Positions 13,178 through 13,748 of a stretch of DNA of 13,748 bases are shown here, piece by piece. Numbering within the stretch: position 1 is the stretch's first letter; each line of letters starts with the position of its first letter. Source of the stretch: Fusobacterium sp. (GTDB lineage Bacteria; Fusobacteriota; Fusobacteriia; Fusobacteriales; Fusobacteriaceae). The notes beneath the pieces are model-generated. The model made no database searches, had not been told where the DNA came from, and saw nothing but the letters and a program-made list of their open reading frames with translations. Where the stretch lies: positions 1 to 13,748 of the forward strand of contig JAUNAY010000020.1 in assembly GCA_030527385.1 (NCBI GenBank). Direction: 5' to 3'. A program made the position numbers and the translations under genes.

Positions 13178-13748
13178 ATGAAATTGTTAGATATATTAAA
13201 ATTAAAAGTTGGATTAAAGAAAATATTGGGGAAAAAGTCAAAAAGAAATAAAGTAATAGGTTTATTTTTATTTATTTTTATAGCAGTAGCAATTACTTCC
13301 TATAAAAAAGTAGCAGATATTAATTTACAAGAGAAGTTGAGAACTCAAAGGGTATATAATGATTTAGAAAGAAAAGCAGAAGTTGTAACTATGACTTTAT
13401 ATGAGTTTAAGTCTAGTGATAAGTATAAAAACTATGTTTTGAGCTTAGCAAGTAATCAAATAATCCCATATAATAAAACACAACTTTTTTTGGAATTAAA
13501 AAAAAGAAATAGTGTCTATGGTAAATTAGGATACCTTGTCAGTATAGCAGACAATATTTCAGACTCTATTATAACACCATATGGAACAACAAATAAAAAA
13601 GATTTCTATAAATCAATAGGTTTTCCAGATGATATAGAGAAAAAGAAAAAATATGTGAATTGTTTTAGAGATGATATAAATCTCTATTTTAATGATGTAA
13701 AAACACAAAATGATGTTATTATAAGTTATATAATATCTTTAGAAAAGG
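13178..13748 (+). CDS. membrane-anchored protein, N-terminal part; possible AraC-type sensor-regulator, cut by window edge
   Basis: ATG at 13178, preceded by AAAGG (13171-13175), opens a frame of 190 codons that is still open at the window end. Residues 1-25 are basic, residues about 26-41 form one membrane helix, and the rest is a hydrophilic, Lys-rich domain likely outside the cytoplasm. The stretch LGYLVSIADNISDSIITPYGTTNKKDFYKS (117-146) resembles the extracytoplasmic sensor part of large AraC-family regulators that often sit beside LplA-type solute-binding proteins. The DNA-binding or kinase part would lie beyond the edge, so a histidine kinase or other receptor is equally compatible. 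Codons are T/A-ending, as in regulators. It has its own promoter and is separated from the operon by a terminator. Confidence 0.55.
   Translation, partial: MKLLDILKLKVGLKKILGKKSKRNKVIGLFLFIFIAVAITSYKKVADINLQEKLRTQRVYNDLERKAEVVTMTLYEFKSSDKYKNYVLSLASNQIIPYNKTQLFLELKKRNSVYGKLGYLVSIADNISDSIITPYGTTNKKDFYKSIGFPDDIEKKKKYVNCFRDDINLYFNDVKTQNDVIISYIISLEK

Noticed and set aside
1..13748. Mobile element, phage or CRISPR content
   Set aside because: No transposase, integrase, terminal repeats with target duplication or regularly spaced repeats were seen; uniform CATG avoidance argues against recent import of the locus.

Overview
The window is AT-rich (GC estimated, not counted, at about one third), with AGA arginine codons, A-rich intergenic DNA, strong AAGGAGG-type ribosome binding sites and short hairpin-plus-T-run terminators. 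This fits Fusobacterium or a close relative; a low-GC Firmicute cannot be excluded from the sequence alone. I saw no rRNA, tRNA, CRISPR array, insertion sequence or origin.

Layout. Bases 1-1251 (minus strand) hold most of a Na+/phosphate cotransporter that runs off the left edge and is probably unrelated to the rest. Bases 1430-2314 (minus) encode an RpiR-family regulator, divergent from the catabolic genes. On the plus strand follow five transcription units, mostly bounded by visible promoters and terminators: (A) an N-acetylneuraminate-lyase/DapA-type aldolase, 2613-3533; (B) kduD-kduI, 3843-5521; (C) a lipoprotein solute-binding protein on its own, 5677-7233; (D) a five-gene operon of sulfatase, GH88 unsaturated glucuronyl hydrolase, GPH-type sugar symporter and two LUD-domain proteins, 7679-13022; (E) the start of a membrane-anchored protein, possibly a sensor-regulator, 13178 to the right edge.

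How the genes fit together. Units A, B and D read as a cytoplasmic route for unsaturated (lyase-generated) glycosaminoglycan disaccharides. The symporter imports the disaccharide. The sulfatase removes sulfate. The GH88 enzyme releases the 4,5-unsaturated uronic acid, which opens to 5-keto-4-deoxyuronate. KduI isomerises this and KduD reduces it to 2-keto-3-deoxygluconate (KDG). No KDG kinase or KDPG aldolase is present. The aldolase of unit A is a candidate for cleaving KDG directly to pyruvate and glyceraldehyde (inference). No polysaccharide lyase and no sulfatase-maturating enzyme lie in the window.

Points of most interest: the tetranucleotide CATG is almost absent (one copy found by eye in 13.7 kb) and histidine codons change from CAT to CAC before G; the solute-binding protein has no ABC permeases beside it, begins with a probable TTG codon and has weakly optimised codons; a tandem, diverged pair of LUD-domain proteins ends the operon; and the promoters share extended -10 elements and short common blocks that suggest co-regulation.
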